The notes: generated from the letters alone by a model not told the origin. Numbered from the stretch's first letter, positions 1 through 13,894 are shown. The stretch: DNA of 64,000 nt from Chamaelirium japonicum (GCA_947650365.1 OX393553.1:70231463-70295462); one strand, 5' to 3'. Numbers and translations are program-made.

Positions 1-465
1 TATTCAAAATCACGTCGTACTTATGAGGCGGTGCTCCTGGTCTTTTTGTATTTCCCAGATTCATTTAGTGGGCATTGGCATACTATACGGAACAACTCAA
101 CAAGATTATACTTGTTTCAAGTGAGCGGGATGATAATGATGTGGTGCAAGTTAGATCTGTATATAATGCCTAAGAGTCATATAGCGTATAGACTATACAC
201 CCTTAAAGATTATTTTGCTTCACAATGATGTATCTGTTGTAATTGTATATATTTGGCTTCATTGGCCTAATGAGATTTGAGTTCACATTCCCAAATTTCT
301 TCGTTCCAGCTGTCTTTGTCAAGGTTTGTTGGTTGTGTTCTTGTGGTTTTGACATTCTTTTGTTAATGTTCGACTAGTTGTTACCGTCCTTTTTTCCTTG
401 TACTGTTGGAATTGTCGCCTTTTTGCTAAGATGTTTCTCAGTTTCTGTTGTCGAGTATTAGTGGG
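1..465. other. Unassigned sequence, probably intron or intergenic
   Basis: No exon, RNA gene or repeat structure is recognisable here. It may be intronic to the LRR gene whose last exons begin at 4122, because that gene clearly continues 5' of 4122, but no upstream LRR exon could be found between 1 and 4121. Confidence 0.3.
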
Positions 466-724
466 CAAGGTTCAAAATCACGGTATCGGTCGGCCCCGGA
501 CCGGTATGTATTAGCTGGTACGTACCGGTACTGGCCGATACAGACCGATATCGGTTGAGGAGAAAAAACCCAAAAAAATTTAAACCTTTCGGTACCGGTT
601 TGTATCGGCCGATATGGACCGGTACGTACCAGTACGGGCCAAGTATCGAGATTGGGGGCAGTACCGGTATTGAACTGGGTAAAATGGTAAGTAGCGGCCG
701 TATCAACCGAGATTTCAAACCTTG
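466..724. mobile_element. Word-palindrome MITE, ACCGGTA type, 8-bp TSD
   Basis: This 259-bp element starts CAAGGTTCAAAATC and ends GATTTCAAACCTTG, which are inverted repeats. It is flanked by a perfect 8-bp duplication TTAGTGGG at 458-465 and 725-732. The interior is made almost entirely of GGTACCGG, ACCGGTA and GGCCGATA words in both orientations. An 8-bp target duplication is the hallmark of hAT transposons; no transposase is encoded. Its ends resemble those of the elements at 25455 and 31126. Confidence 0.85.
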
Positions 725-739
725 TTAGTGGGGATACCT

Positions 740-3387
740 ATTATTTGGTCTTTATTCCCCTTTGCAGTTTGTCACTCCGCCTTAAGGTGTTGACGTCCGG
801 TGACCACGAATGCCGATTTCTCTGGTTGGAGAGGTCATGTGCTGCCCCTTTCCTCTATGCTTGTCCAAGTGTCTATCGTAGCTTTTGCAGGAGTACCATC
901 TCTACCTTCCATTCCCCCCATTGGAGAACCACTGCTTTTAGTATCCTTGTCTTGATCTGTGTCAACCCCGAATATGTTCGATTGTGTCACTTTTGTATTC
1001 TTCGTTATTCATAGTTGTTGCCGATGATTGTCGACGTCACCGTCTTTGTCACTATATATTGATTTTGTTATCCCCTCTTAGCGATCAGTGCTCAATACTT
1101 TCAAGAGCTCCGTTGCCTTGACCGTTGGTAGCAATATCAGCCACTCATTTATTGGTTACGTAGATTTACCTTTCCCTCACTCTGTGTAGGAAGGAGGGGA
1201 AACCAACCCCAAAGTTTTTCCTAGGGGCCCCATTTAGCTATTCCACTTGAGTGGTAGGTTTGGGGTTATCATTAGTAAGCCCGCTTTGCCTTTTGGATTT
1301 AACATGTTCTGTAAATGTTCTTGACCACTTTAAGTCATGGTGAGTTTGATTTTAAACTCAATTACACAATTGGTTTATCACTTAAAGTTCATTTGAGTTT
1401 AAGTGGTAGCTCAATTCGGTTGGGCTCCGACACAATAGGACTAAGGGTTAGCTTGTAACTTTGCTTGCCACATTGGCTTGGCTTGGCTCATCCTTATTAG
1501 CTTCACCTCGACTAAAATCTTTCTCCAAGTAGGCCCAACATGCTCACGGTTCAGATTGGTTCTGTTAGGTTTAAAGCCTGTTTAAATTGGTTTAGCTAGT
1601 TTCAACCTGGTTCATCACATTTGAAGCATTTACAACCTTGATCAGCCCGATTCTACTAATTTTCAGTCCTGCACAACAATTTTCAACTACTCATACAATT
1701 TATGCATCATTCTGCCGCTTCAAGTGATTTGACTCATGGTTTGCTAATAAGACACTTATTCAGCTCTTTTGGCTTCATTTTAGCTTTTTCCAGATCGCCA
1801 GTCTGACCCAACTCAAATTTGGTGAGTTACTATACTTCCTCAACGACGAGATCCACGAATAACGATGATCTCCCTCATGGCTTGAGATGTCCCTGTGGCA
1901 CAATCCTGATGTCACCCAATGCCGGTCTCCTCTCTCTCGTGATTCACCTCCCCGGCCTCTCAGTCGACCTTTCCCCTCGGTCGGCCTCTCTCTCTCTCTC
2001 TCTCTCTCTCCCTGGCCCGATCTATACCGGCCTCCTCTACCGCGACATTCCTCTTGTCGGTTCTCTTTTTTCACAAGACTTTGGCATCCTCCTGGATATT
2101 AGCCTCTTCATTGGACTTTAGCCTTTTCACCGAACTTCTCCACATTGCAACCGGTGTTGCATACTTTAGTTGCTTCTCATTGGTCTCTCTCTCCCTCAGC
2201 TGGTCTCCTCCACCACGTCACCACCCGCCTCCACCGTGGCCCACCGATCGCGGCCTCTTTCCTCCTCCACGGTCTCCTCTCCCACAAAACTTCGGTCCTC
2301 GGTCCATCATTTGTGCTTGTCTATTTCTCTCTTGGTCCGTTTCCCTCGCAGTCGGCCTCCTCCTCTGCGGTCTCACGACCGTATCAGAGTTACGATTCCC
2401 TCCTCTTGTATCCAGCATCAACCACCGCAAGCCTCATCCATTTCAGCCTCTTTCCTCTCGTCTTCGACTGTGATGATTGAGATCTTCTAAAATGTGTTGA
2501 GCGCTTGCTTCGATCGAGCGATGACCTCCTTCAGGGTCTCATCCGTCCACACCTCTATCCTCCGGCATCTCCAACATTGTCCTCCATCACCGACATCAAC
2601 CACTGTCGACTTCACTCGTCCTAAGACGAAGGCCCTTCAGAGTTCTCGGTCTTTGTCATTACCGGCCTTTCCCACTTAAGCCTTCGCCATTGTCGACTTC
2701 CAGCACCTCCGGTCTCCTCTGCTGTGGTCTCAACTACCATGGGTTTCATCCACCACCCGCCTCCTCTGCGTCGATTTTTACCATTGTCGTCTGTCTTTGC
2801 CATTGCTCCACCTGTTTTGCATCAGGCCTCAACAACCCTTACCGGGTGTTCTGCTTTTTGCCCGCCCGTTTGCATCCTCAGCCTCTTCAGCCTGTAGTTC
2901 TTCAGTGAAGGTCGTTGTTCCAGCTATTATGCTTCTCGAGATTTTGATGCACTGGTAGGATCGTGGTCATTGTTCCTGCTCAGTTTCCTTCTCTGTGTTG
3001 CCGTGCTACCACTTGGCGTTCCTCTTTTCCTATCGACGACCTTCTATTTTGTCTTTCTCCAAAAGAGGGGTGTGCTCGCGATGTCAGTATGGTGACTCAT
3101 TTTTAGGTTGACTTGCATGCAGGTTGGTATATTCCCCGGTTGGATTGCTTACTGGTTAGTCGGTTACCTCGGTTGTCATGCTTACTGATCAATTGGGTTC
3201 CTAGGATAATTTGCTTGTAGGTTGGCCTGGTACTTTTGGTTTCCTACTTAGCAAACTCTTATGTGGAAAATCCTAATTTGAGTTTGAGGTAGAGTGTTGG
3301 ATGTAATTTTTCCTTTTTTGTATTTTCTTTTTCATGTTTGGCATATTGATGTTGGTTTATACCCTACATCAGTTTGAGAGGGAGGGG
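740..3387 (+). mobile_element. Probable internal region of a non-autonomous LTR retroelement
   Basis: The stretch has no convincing coding sequence. From about 1850 to 2900 it is pyrimidine-rich, which gives many short chance reading frames. It ends in a purine tract at 3374-3387 next to a TG-starting sequence with its own TATA-like box, as expected for a polypurine tract and 3' LTR. No 5' LTR or primer-binding site was found. The call is an inference from the right end only; the left limit is arbitrary. Confidence 0.35.
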
Positions 3388-3515
3388 TGTTAGATGTAGT
3401 ATTCCTTTAGTCCCAATGTCCCATACCGTCTATGAGCATTGTAATGGTTTAGGTTTGCTCCTTATATAGGAGAGGTGGTCTTGGTGTAGATCATTAATTT
3501 AGAGATAATAATATT

Positions 3516-3528
<13 letters not shown>
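3388..3528 (+). mobile_element. Putative 3' LTR start of the adjacent retroelement
   Basis: The sequence begins TGTTAGATGTAG directly after the purine tract GAGAGGGAGGGG and contains TTATATAGGAG near 3465, typical of a plant LTR promoter. The right end is obscured by the following CT microsatellite. A weaker similar start, TGTTGGATGTAA, lies about 95 bp upstream. Confidence 0.4.

Positions 3529-3562
<34 letters not shown>
3529..3562. repeat. (CT)17 microsatellite
   Basis: Uninterrupted CT dinucleotide run. Confidence 0.97.
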
Positions 3563-3565
<3 letters not shown>

Positions 3566-4121
3566 GATGCAACAAATTGGGGAAAAAAAAGAGAAAACTA
3601 AAGAAATAATAGGAACCATTTAAAGTCTTAAGTCTCTTTAACATGAACTGCATGTATGCACTTATGCTCATGCACAATTAATTGAGTTCCTTGATTCACT
3701 TTCTCCTGTTAGAATGAGAAATAAGATGATATCATTGGTCAGGATTTAAAGCAATCGTATAACCTCAAACTTTCTGAGATGCCTTTATATGACCGATCTG
3801 GTTAAGCTGCTTATTGCTATGAGCTTCTATGTATTCGTTGTTGCTGAATGTCGTATTGCTTGCAAATTTAAGAACATGCTTCAATCAAGCCCTATTTTGA
3901 TTAGTGAAAGGCACGTTCTATTTTTCTTAAAAAAGATAGGTTGTGGATTCCTTTTAATTCTCTCAGCTCACTAAATATTTGTTCATCTTGACATGTGCTG
4001 CTAGGCCTATTCACTTGTAGACCATTCTCATTGTCTAATTGGTGTAGAGGACCATCTCCATTATGGCCTGGCCGAGAGGGTACTCATTTATTCCTGCTTC
4101 TCATGGTTTTCACATTTTCAG
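3563..4121 (+). other. Intron sequence upstream of the LRR exons
   Basis: No exon found. It ends in a pyrimidine-rich tract and TTTTCAG, the acceptor for the exon at 4122. Confidence 0.5.
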
Positions 4122-5472
4122 GGTGGCAACAACATCCATGCAAGTGGGGTCAGTGAGATCGCTCGTGTCCCGAAAGACAATTCTGTCCTCACTACAGTGA
4201 GTCATTTGCCACCTTGGATATTCCAATGTTCAAGTTTATAGGATTTAATGGGCTAGATGTGATTCTTTTCCCAGTTGGAATTAGGTTACAATCCAATTGG
4301 ACCCGAGGGAGCAAAGGCTCTAAGCGAAGTTCTGAAGTTCCACGGAAAGATCGAAACACTTAAGCTCGGATGGTGTCAGGTAATTTTATAACTTCATGAA
4401 CCTGTCCGTCAAATTCCAGTACTCTTTCTCAAAAAAAAAACCCAGAAGTTTCCAGAATCAAGCAATATAATATTTTCCAGATAGGAGTGAAGGGTGCGGA
4501 GTACATTGCGGATGCTTTGAAGTACAACACTACAATATCAACTTTGGACTTGCGGGCAAACGGCCTTGGGGATGATGTATGGATATAGTGATATACATAT
4601 AATTTGTCTAGTGATTGATACCATTTGTATTGATCGATACCTGTATCACATGACTTCACTTATATTCTCTTCTCATAGGGCGCAATCTGCTTGGCACAAA
4701 GCTTGAAAATCGTTAATGAAGCCTTGACATCACTTGATTTGGGATTCAATGAAATCAGAGTATGTTAGATCAGATACAATGCTGCTTGGATTTTTTGCAT
4801 ATGGCAGTCTACTAGGATCCCAATCACACACACCCACACACACAGTAATGATCAGGTGCTCACTATCGTCAACGGTCGGGCATTGTCACCATCGATCACA
4901 GCCATCCATGATGGTTGTTCAAAGCGGTGCATATACCTGATTAAGACGGACAACTGTAATCGATGGTGAGTATGCCCAACCGTGCACAACAGTGAGCACC
5001 TGATCATTAGTGGTAATGATCAGGTGCTTACCGTCATGCACGGTTGAGCGTTAACGCCATCAATCACAGTCGTCCTTCCTGATCGAGTATATGCACCACT
5101 TTGCACTTGATCATCATGGACAACCGTGATCCATGGTGATCACTCCTGACTGTGCACGACGGTGAACACTTTGTCATTACTATATATGTATATTGTGTTT
5201 ATGTTTGTCTGGGTTGTGAAGCAGGATAACGGCGCATTTGCTCTAGCACGAGCGCTCAAGGCTAACGAAGATCTTGCGGTTGCATCCTTAAACCTTGCGA
5301 ACAATTTCCTTACCAAATATGGACAGGTAAGCATCATATTCTCCTCGTATCAGTCGTTGGATGAGTATTTCGGATTTGTGCTTACTGTGTGATCTGAACA
5401 CAGGTTGCTCTGATGGAGGCTCGAGACCATGTGTATGAGATGATTGAGAAGGAGATCAACGTCTATTTCTAG
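4122..5472 (+). CDS. LRR (RNI-like) protein, EMB2004-like, C-terminal 175 aa (5' partial)
   Basis: Six exons join in phase 0: 4122-4196, 4275-4379, 4481-4576, 4679-4759, 5225-5326 and 5404-5472 (TAG stop). Each internal exon encodes about one leucine-rich repeat of the RanGAP/ribonuclease-inhibitor type, for example LELGYNPIGPEGAKALSEVL, LDLRANGLGDD, LDLGFNEIR and LNLANNFLTKYGQ. The protein ends DHVYEMIEKEINVYF. The repeat order and tail match what I recall of Arabidopsis EMB2004 (At1g10510), an RNI-like protein needed for embryogenesis; its biochemical role is not established. All donors are GT and acceptors AG. The first exon here opens mid-repeat (GGNNIHASGV), so earlier exons are missing. 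A proline (ARVPKDN) sits where a leucine is usual. The 465-bp intron before 5225 holds two fold-back MITEs. A generic NLRC3-like LRR annotation is the alternative. Confidence 0.87.
4846..5009. mobile_element. Fold-back MITE copy 1 in LRR-gene intron
   Basis: The element reads TAATGATCAGGTGCTCAC at its left end and GTGAGCACCTGATCATTA at its right end, a perfect 18-bp inverted repeat that continues imperfectly to the centre. The whole 164 bp can fold as one hairpin. It lies inside intron 4760-5224. Confidence 0.85.
5014..5179. mobile_element. Fold-back MITE copy 2, tandem to copy 1
   Basis: It opens TAATGATCAGGTGCTTACCG four bases after copy 1 and closes with GTGAACACTTTGTCATTA. It has the same family arms with more divergence between the two halves. 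The tandem pair suggests insertion of one copy at the end of the other, or a local duplication. Confidence 0.8.
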
Positions 5473-5667
5473 CTGCGGCTTTTCTTGTTCTACCTTGTTT
5501 TTTTTTTGTTTTGTTTTCTTTTTCGCTTTAAATTTTGCATTGGCGCTTTGTACGAGTCAACCAAGGGAGAGGGGGTTTCCAATAGGTGAAGAAAGTTTTG
5601 TTTGTCGAGTTTATATTTTTCGGCGATTCAAGTTGAAAATGTTGCTTAAATTTTGCATTGGCGCTTT
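5473..5667 (+). other. 3' UTR and downstream flank of the LRR gene
   Basis: T-rich sequence after the stop. A short direct repeat containing TTTTGCATTGGCGCTTTGT occurs near 5530 and again near 5650, the second just before the fold-back element. Confidence 0.5.
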
Positions 5668-6594
<927 letters not shown>

Positions 6595-7237
6595 TAGGCC
6601 TGTCAATCGGGCTGGGCTGGATTGGTCAAGGTCTATCAAGACCCGAACTCTAGATGTCCCGCCCAAGCCCGAACTCTAGATGTCCCGCCCAAGCCCGAAC
6701 TCGGCCCAAAGTTTTATCATCATGTTCAACCCAGATTTAACCCTATTTCCTTCTCAGATTTCGGGCTGTGTTCTGGGTGGCCTGAATAAGAGCATTGAGA
6801 GAGAAAAACTCATAAAAAAATGTCATTAACTATACTCCTATAATTAATAAGTAATAATGCATCTCTCCATTTTACTAAAACCTAGCATATTTTTATTGGC
6901 GCCGTACCTAGTATCGTAGGCATATATAGAGCAACAAAATCTATAAGATTCTAAACAATAGTGATTCTCACTAAAAACCAACTTGTGCATAACCTTATCT
7001 CCTAAATATATAAAATATATCGAGAGGGTTTGGTTCAATAAACTAATACACTATTACTATTTCAGGTTCGAATTTAAAATAAACCGAGTTTAACACGGTC
7101 CGAACTCAGTCCAAACTCAAGTTCTGGCTTGAAATCAAGTCCAAGCTCAACCTAGCCCAAGTTCACATAAAGCTCGACCCAAATTTTTTCAGTCCGAACA
7201 AGCAGATCGGGCTAGCCCGGTCCAATTGACAGTCCTA
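6595..7237. mobile_element. Word-palindrome element, GCCCGA/CGGGCT type
   Basis: Starts TAGGCCTGTCAATCGGGC and ends CCAATTGACAGTCCTA, imperfect inverted repeats. The body repeats CCCGAACTC, GCCCAAG and GGGCTGG words. A 26-bp piece containing ACTCTAGATGTCCCGCCC is tandemly duplicated near 6644-6702. Flanks share AGGCT on both sides but an exact 8-bp target duplication is not clear. Confidence 0.65.
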
Positions 7238-7275
7238 AGGCTAAACTAACTTATAAAGAAACACAAGAACGCTCT

Positions 7276-8177
7276 ATTCGCACCCAGGAATTAGTGTTGG
7301 CACCCAGATCTGTCTTGGCCCCCAATCCATTTCAAACTTTTAGTATTGACACCCTTAAAATCCCCAAAATGCCCTCTGTAAACCCCTCCTCCCTCCTCCC
7401 ACCTCGTTGCCCCCTCTGTCGTCCTCCTTCCTCCTCCCCCTTCCCCCTTCTTCTTTCTCCTCTTTCCCTGCATCGGAGCCCTAAGCCGCTTGCCTCCCTC
7501 CTCTCCTCCTCATCCTCCTCATCCTCCTTCCTCCAGCTTCTCGCATTAACCCTAATCCGTTGGCCGGTAGGAAGGAGGAGGATAGCCATTAGATTAGGGT
7601 TCCAGGGTGGGGAGAATGGAGGAAGAAGAAGGAGGAGGAGGAAGAGGAGGAGGAAAGAAGGAAGGATGTTACGAACCCGATCGTTTTTCCAAAAGCTCCG
7701 AAGCTATTGGAGATCGGGCTTGATAACTATTTAGGTACATAACATACCACCACACTTCTGCGGCTGACGTCCTCTTGGCCCACTCTATTGACATTGGCCC
7801 GATGATAGGCTTTTTCTTTTTTGGCGGCTTTCACTCACCTATCAGTATTTTAATATAGTCTATAGGTCGCCCATTTTAGGATTCGAACCTTGGATGTTGG
7901 GCTGGCTCTGATACCAAATGTTACGAACCCGACCGTTTTTCCAAAAGCTCCAAAGTTGTTAGAGATCAAGCCCGATAACTATTTAGGTACATAACAAAGG
8001 AGGAGGGAGTGTCATTAGAAAAGTAGGCGACAAAGGAGGCTGGGGCGGCGGTCGAGACGGAGGACGATGGGGGCGGTAACAATGACGACCGGCTATAGGT
8101 TGGGGATGAGGGTAAACATGATATTAAATTTTTTTAAAAAAGATTTGGATGCAAACACTAATTCCATGGGTGCGAAT
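7276..8177. mobile_element. TIR element hosting a TRIM insertion
   Basis: The left end ATTCGCACCCAGGAATTAG is matched by the right end CTAATTCCATGGGTGCGAAT, giving a terminal inverted repeat of about 30 bp with few mismatches. The interior has a (CCT)n-type pyrimidine tract on the left and a (GGA)n-type purine tract on the right, so the arms are partly complementary. No protein is recognisable. A TRIM lies inside at 7667-7996. No clear target duplication was seen. Confidence 0.7.
7667..7996 (-). mobile_element. Complete TRIM (miniature LTR retrotransposon), 330 bp
   Basis: Two 78-bp direct repeats (7667-7744 and 7919-7996) begin TGTTACG and end CATAACA. They differ at nine sites, all transitions. 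A 5-bp target duplication AAGGA flanks the element (7662-7666, 7997-8001). On the minus strand the 5' LTR is followed after two bases by TGGTATCAGAGC (7916-7905), the binding site for initiator-methionine tRNA, and a purine-rich tract (AGAAGTGTGGTGGTA) precedes the 3' LTR. There is no coding capacity, so it relied on another element's enzymes. Confidence 0.92.
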
Positions 8178-8366
8178 GGAGGCATCCCAAAACACAGCCC
8201 GAGAGTTCAGATCCGACTCCCATCCATTTCTTCCACGCCTTACATTAAACATTCTCCCATCCTGCAATAAGATTCAAATCCCCACCTATATTTGTTTGAA
8301 GGGCTCTCTATACTTTCGACAGTGCTTTCAATTCCCCGCCCTTATATTGCTTAGTAGCGGTGGAAG

Positions 8367-8801
8367 TAGGGGTGGCAATGGGTCGGGTCGGGTTCGGGTT
8401 GGGTTGAGACATAGGTATAAGGGCAAAACACCCGACCCGTTTAATAAACGGGTCAAAAACTTAAACCCAAACCCGACCCGCCTAATAAACGGGTTGACCC
8501 GACCTGACCAGTTTAACCCGTTTACTAAACGGATTGGGTGGTGTCGGGTCGGGTTGGCTCGGGTTGGGTCAACAAAACCCATGTAAACTTGCTGGGTTTG
8601 GTCAAGACAAGTCGGATTGGGCCGGGTTTGATCGGGTTGGTTCGGGTCGGGTTGACACGACCCATTTGGTAAACGGGTCAAGTCGGGTCAATCGGGTCGA
8701 CCTGTTTATGACCCGAACCCGTTTAGGCCAAACCTAAACCGGCTAACTTCGGGTCGGGTTCGGGTCGGGTTGGCGGGTCGGGTCAAGGATCGTCACCCCT
8801 A
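8367..8801. mobile_element. Word-palindrome MITE, ACCCG/CGGGT type (family A), 8-bp TSD
   Basis: The 435-bp element starts TAGGGGTGGCAATGGG and ends GTCACCCCTA. The flanking 8-bp duplication GGTGGAAG is at 8359-8366 and 8802-8809. The body is dense in GGGTCGGGT and ACCCGACCC words. A second family A copy, reversed, is at 44309-44767. Confidence 0.9.
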
Positions 8802-8809
8802 GGTGGAAG

Positions 8810-9589
8810 GATCATCGACCGCAGCTCGTGGCTGATCAAGGGATTTCCAGACAGAATCGAACGTGGTAACATAAACCCTTTTTTTGATTCATGAAAATTT
8901 GGGTTTTTTTACTGATAGAATCAAGAGTAAAGAATGATGAAAATTCATTCCTTTTATTCTTGATTTCAGTACACTTTTATATGCCTATATTTGGGTTTTT
9001 GAATGATTGTAGCGATTTAACTGGAAAAGAATCAAGAATCCCAAACAAAGAATCTTTGCAGTATCTCAATGAAAATATCCTTATTCTTGAATTCATTGCA
9101 CATTTATCCTACATTTGTGATTTCATTTTGTTATTCAAATCAGGGTTTGGAGGTTCGGCCGAAACCGATCCCAAAACCCTTTAGTTTCGGGTTTCGGAAC
9201 TCAGATCTTTATGTTCTCCGTTTATTTTAATTTATTTTATGTAAATAAGCAAATACCCCCCATTTGGATTTAATAAAAATATCAGAAAAATCTAAATCCT
9301 AAGGAATCAAAATGTAATTTTTCAGTTCCTATACAAAATCAAGCTTTATAACATTTGGCTAAAAAAGAAGATTCGGTGGAAAAAAATCCTCAAAAGTGTT
9401 TTGGACCGGAAAAAATCTTAGAAATCTAGAAGTATAAGAACAACTTAAGAATCTAAAGTCCAGTAAAATATTTTGAATCTATAAAAAAATTCTTTTAGAA
9501 GAACTCTTTTTTTCTCCAAACTTGGCCAAAATTCAGAATCATGATTTTTCAACTTTTTGACAAAAAGTCGGGATAAAGCAAAAGTGACG
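8810..9589. other. Unassigned AT-rich sequence
   Basis: Nothing recognisable as a gene. It may include decayed internal Copia sequence upstream of the RNase H fragment, but no conserved motif is visible. Confidence 0.3.
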
Positions 9590-10012
9590 CACTTTTCAAA
9601 ACAAGACTGCTATGAAACAGACATCTACAACGCTTTCCTCTATGGAGGCAGAGCATATTGCATGCTGTGCAGCTGCTCATGAAGCTGTTTGGGTCTTGAG
9701 ATTTCTGAGAGGATTGGGCATTGTCCCACAAATGAATGACCCTTTCATTCTCAGGGTAGACAACACATCTGCTATTGACTTGGCAAAAGATCCAAAGCAC
9801 CACCAGAAATCGAAACACATAGAACTCAAGTACCATTATGTTCGAGATCAGGTCAAAGATAAGCATATTATCCTCAATTACATTCCCATCAGAGAGATGC
9901 TGACAGATCCTATGACTAAACCCATTGCGAGAGACTTATTCGAGTCACATGTTAGACACATGGGTTTCACCAATGTTACGCGCGAGTAGGCCGAGGGTGT
10001 CATCATCTAAGT
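9590..10012 (+). pseudogene. Ty1/Copia retrotransposon pol 3' end (RNase H), fragment
   Basis: The frame 9612-9989 reads KQTSTTLSSMEAEHIACC, then VDNTSAIDLAKDPKHHQKSK, HIELKYHYVRDQV and MLTDPMTKPIARDLF before a stop. This is the classic C-terminal RNase H block of Copia polyproteins (LSSxEAEYxA, DNxSAxxLAxxPxxHxRSKHI, DxxTKPL). Upstream the frame shifts near 9600 (FSKQDC lies in another frame), and integrase and reverse transcriptase are absent. A purine tract AAGTGGGAG at about 10011 follows the stop as expected of a polypurine tract. This is a dead fragment. Confidence 0.88.
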
Positions 10013-10019
10013 GGGAGTA

Positions 10020-11200
10020 TTCATGTCAGTTCGACATATGGATTTTTTTTTTGTTTGTTGGGATATGGACAATATTTCTTTTGCAATTATGATAATAAAA
10101 TCATCATGGGTTGTCATTCTCTATTATGCAATGTCTCTTAATATATTATTCTTGTAAAACATCTTTGCATCTTATGGATTATGCATGTGTGACACTAATT
10201 TTATTTAGAAATCAGTATTCTTGAGAAAATTGTCATATTGATAGTTAAATCATTGCAATGATCACGTTTTGTATCATCGACATGCCTTTAGCCCACTCGC
10301 ACGGGTTATTCACTTTTTTTTTTTTCCGAAGACACCTGAAAGTGAAGTGATATAGGAAATTCTGTAATCGCCTCCATAATTACTCTAGAACGGAGATGCG
10401 GCAGTACACCCCATTGCACTATGGTGTGAGTTTCATAAAGTCATGCAACAGATCCCATCCTACAGGTCTGAGGGGTGATGGTTGCACATGCCTATAATTT
10501 TGGAGATGAGAATACTACATATGTTGGCATATTAGCTAGCAAATGTTATTATGACTTGAATTATTAAGCTTGGCATATATTTACTGATTGTTTTCAGTGG
10601 GCCAACGTATAATAGATCCGATGTTCACTGATAGTCAATCAGTTGCTAGCAGTGCAGTTAGCATTCTATCTTGGACCCTACTACCTAATGATGCCTAATC
10701 CGATCTGATTTGTGCAATCGTTCGAGCCTCCAGTCATGTAGGTGACTCTTGTGCTCCTTTGCGTATATGAGGACTCGATTGAGTGTCGCTATTTTAGTGT
10801 ATCGTAGCAATGGTTATGTGTGATTCGGCTGGATGCACTGTTAGGAAAGCGGCTTAGTCTAAAACTGAACTACATATTTGCGTGGGGAAGTTTTTTGAAA
10901 ACGACACCAAATTTCTAGAACTGTGATTTACGCATTTATAATGCTTATCAACAAGCGCCATCAAAAAGATTATTTTAAAAAAAAATTCTTGAAAATATTT
11001 TTTTTTAGGAGAAGGATCGTGAGGTCGTGGAGATCACTTGAAAATGCTTTTAAATTTGAATTTAAAAGTTGTTTAAGAGGATGCCTTGTGTAACTACATT
11101 AGATTCTCTCTTCACAAAAACTCAACAAAGAGCAAATATTTATAATTTTTTAATATTTTTAAAATAAAATCTTTAGTTTCTGTCTACCTAGCTGAGTATA
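10020..11200 (+). mobile_element. Presumed Copia 3' LTR and flank
   Basis: Non-coding sequence after the Copia polypurine tract. Position and lack of coding content suggest a 3' LTR, but the left copy is absent and the exact ends are not visible, so the limits are approximate. Confidence 0.4.
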
Positions 11201-11219
11201 TTAGTACAAATTACAAGAT

Positions 11220-11226
11220 CTCTCTC

Positions 11227-11260
<34 letters not shown>
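11220..11260. repeat. (CT)n(TA)n(GA)n compound palindromic microsatellite
   Basis: CT, TA and GA runs in that order form a perfect dyad. It abuts the GGAATG start of element U2. Confidence 0.95.
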
Positions 11261-12880
<1,620 letters not shown>

Positions 12881-12943
12881 CGACGGATAAAAATTTGGAT
12901 AAAAAAATGATGGGTGTACGGATCCGAACCCATATATATATAT

Positions 12944-13085
12944 GAGTGTTACATGGAGCTATGATCGAAAATGCAATCCTATAAGTTTCCGAATTTGTTA
13001 AAATTTTGTGGATGTGATGTCTAGAGTAAGATGATCATCCTCACCAATTTTCTCCACTTGTAGCTACTAGCTCATTATAACATTC

Positions 13086-13086
<1 letters not shown>
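12944..13086. mobile_element. Deleted fold-back unit U6
   Basis: Starts GAGTGTTACATGGAGCTATG and ends AGCTCATTATAACATTCC. Only one GATGATCATCCTCACC core remains, so it looks like an internal deletion of a U3/U7-type unit. Confidence 0.75.
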
Positions 13087-13116
<30 letters not shown>

Positions 13117-13132
13117 GAGAGAGAGACAGAGA
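13087..13132. repeat. (CT)n(TA)n(GA)n palindromic linker
   Basis: Short version of the linker between U6 and U7, with one CA interruption in the GA arm. Confidence 0.95.
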
Positions 13133-13465
13133 GGAATGTTGTAGTGAGCTATAGGCTACGAAAGAAGAAAATGAGCTACGATCGAAAATGTTACCCTATC
13201 AATTTCAAAATTTATTTAAATTTTATGGGATTTTTGTCTAGGATAAGATGTTCATCATCATCAATTTTTAACAAATTTTAAAATTTCTAGGTCATTAAAT
13301 AGTAGAAGACTTATCGAGCGTCCATAGTAACCGTTAATTTTTCTTAGCACGTTTAATGACCTTAGAATTTGTAGAAGTTGTTAAAAATTGATAAGGATGA
13401 TCATTTTACCCTAGAAAACACACCCACTAAATTTTAACAAATTCCAAAACTTACTTTAACATTCC
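13133..13465. mobile_element. Fold-back unit U7
   Basis: Starts GGAATGTTGTAGTGAGCTAT and ends CTTTAACATTCC. The paired cassette is present but more diverged than in U2 (GTCTAGGATAAGATGTTCATC). Confidence 0.78.
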
Positions 13466-13490
13466 TTTCTTTATATATCTATACAGAGAG

Positions 13491-13744
13491 AATAATGCTA
13501 GAATACGACATGTTATTTATAGATGTGTTATCCATGCAATGGATAGAACGTACATAAAAAATTAACATCTTTCAAACCCTATGGGTGCATCAAAATTGAA
13601 ATTATTCAATCTGTCGACAAAAGTCCTTTCAAATATAAATGCATCTATAGGTGCCATGGATAGGATATGCACAAAAAATCAAAACATTCCAAAACCTATA
13701 GATGCATCTAAATTCAATTATCGCATTTCCCGCATACAGCATTC

Positions 13745-13745
<1 letters not shown>
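13491..13745. mobile_element. Fold-back unit U8
   Basis: Starts AATAATGCTAGAATACG and ends with CGCATACAGCATTCC before a CT/TA tract. It repeats TGCATC and AAACCTATRGATGCATC arms. It is joined to U7 by a degenerate linker at 13466-13490. Confidence 0.6.
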
Positions 13746-13777
<32 letters not shown>

Positions 13778-13779
13778 AC
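13746..13779. repeat. (CT)n(TA)n microsatellite
   Basis: Terminal linker of the chain. Confidence 0.93.
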
Positions 13780-13894
13780 AGGTCGGGTCAGATCCAAAAC
13801 CAGTAAGCCCGAGCTCGACCCATTTACAAGAAATAGCCTGGGCGGGTGCCAAAATCCCAAAAAACGGAGCCTGAAATCCCAAAAAAGGGCTCTG

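Noticed and set aside
1819-2490. Several overlapping Ser/Pro-rich open frames on the plus strand
   Set aside because: Pyrimidine-rich DNA is open in all plus frames; no motif, no codon bias, no splice-consistent structure.
7294-7734. 146-aa open frame with poly-Ser and poly-Arg
   Set aside because: Reads through CCT/GGA tracts and into the TRIM; not a gene.
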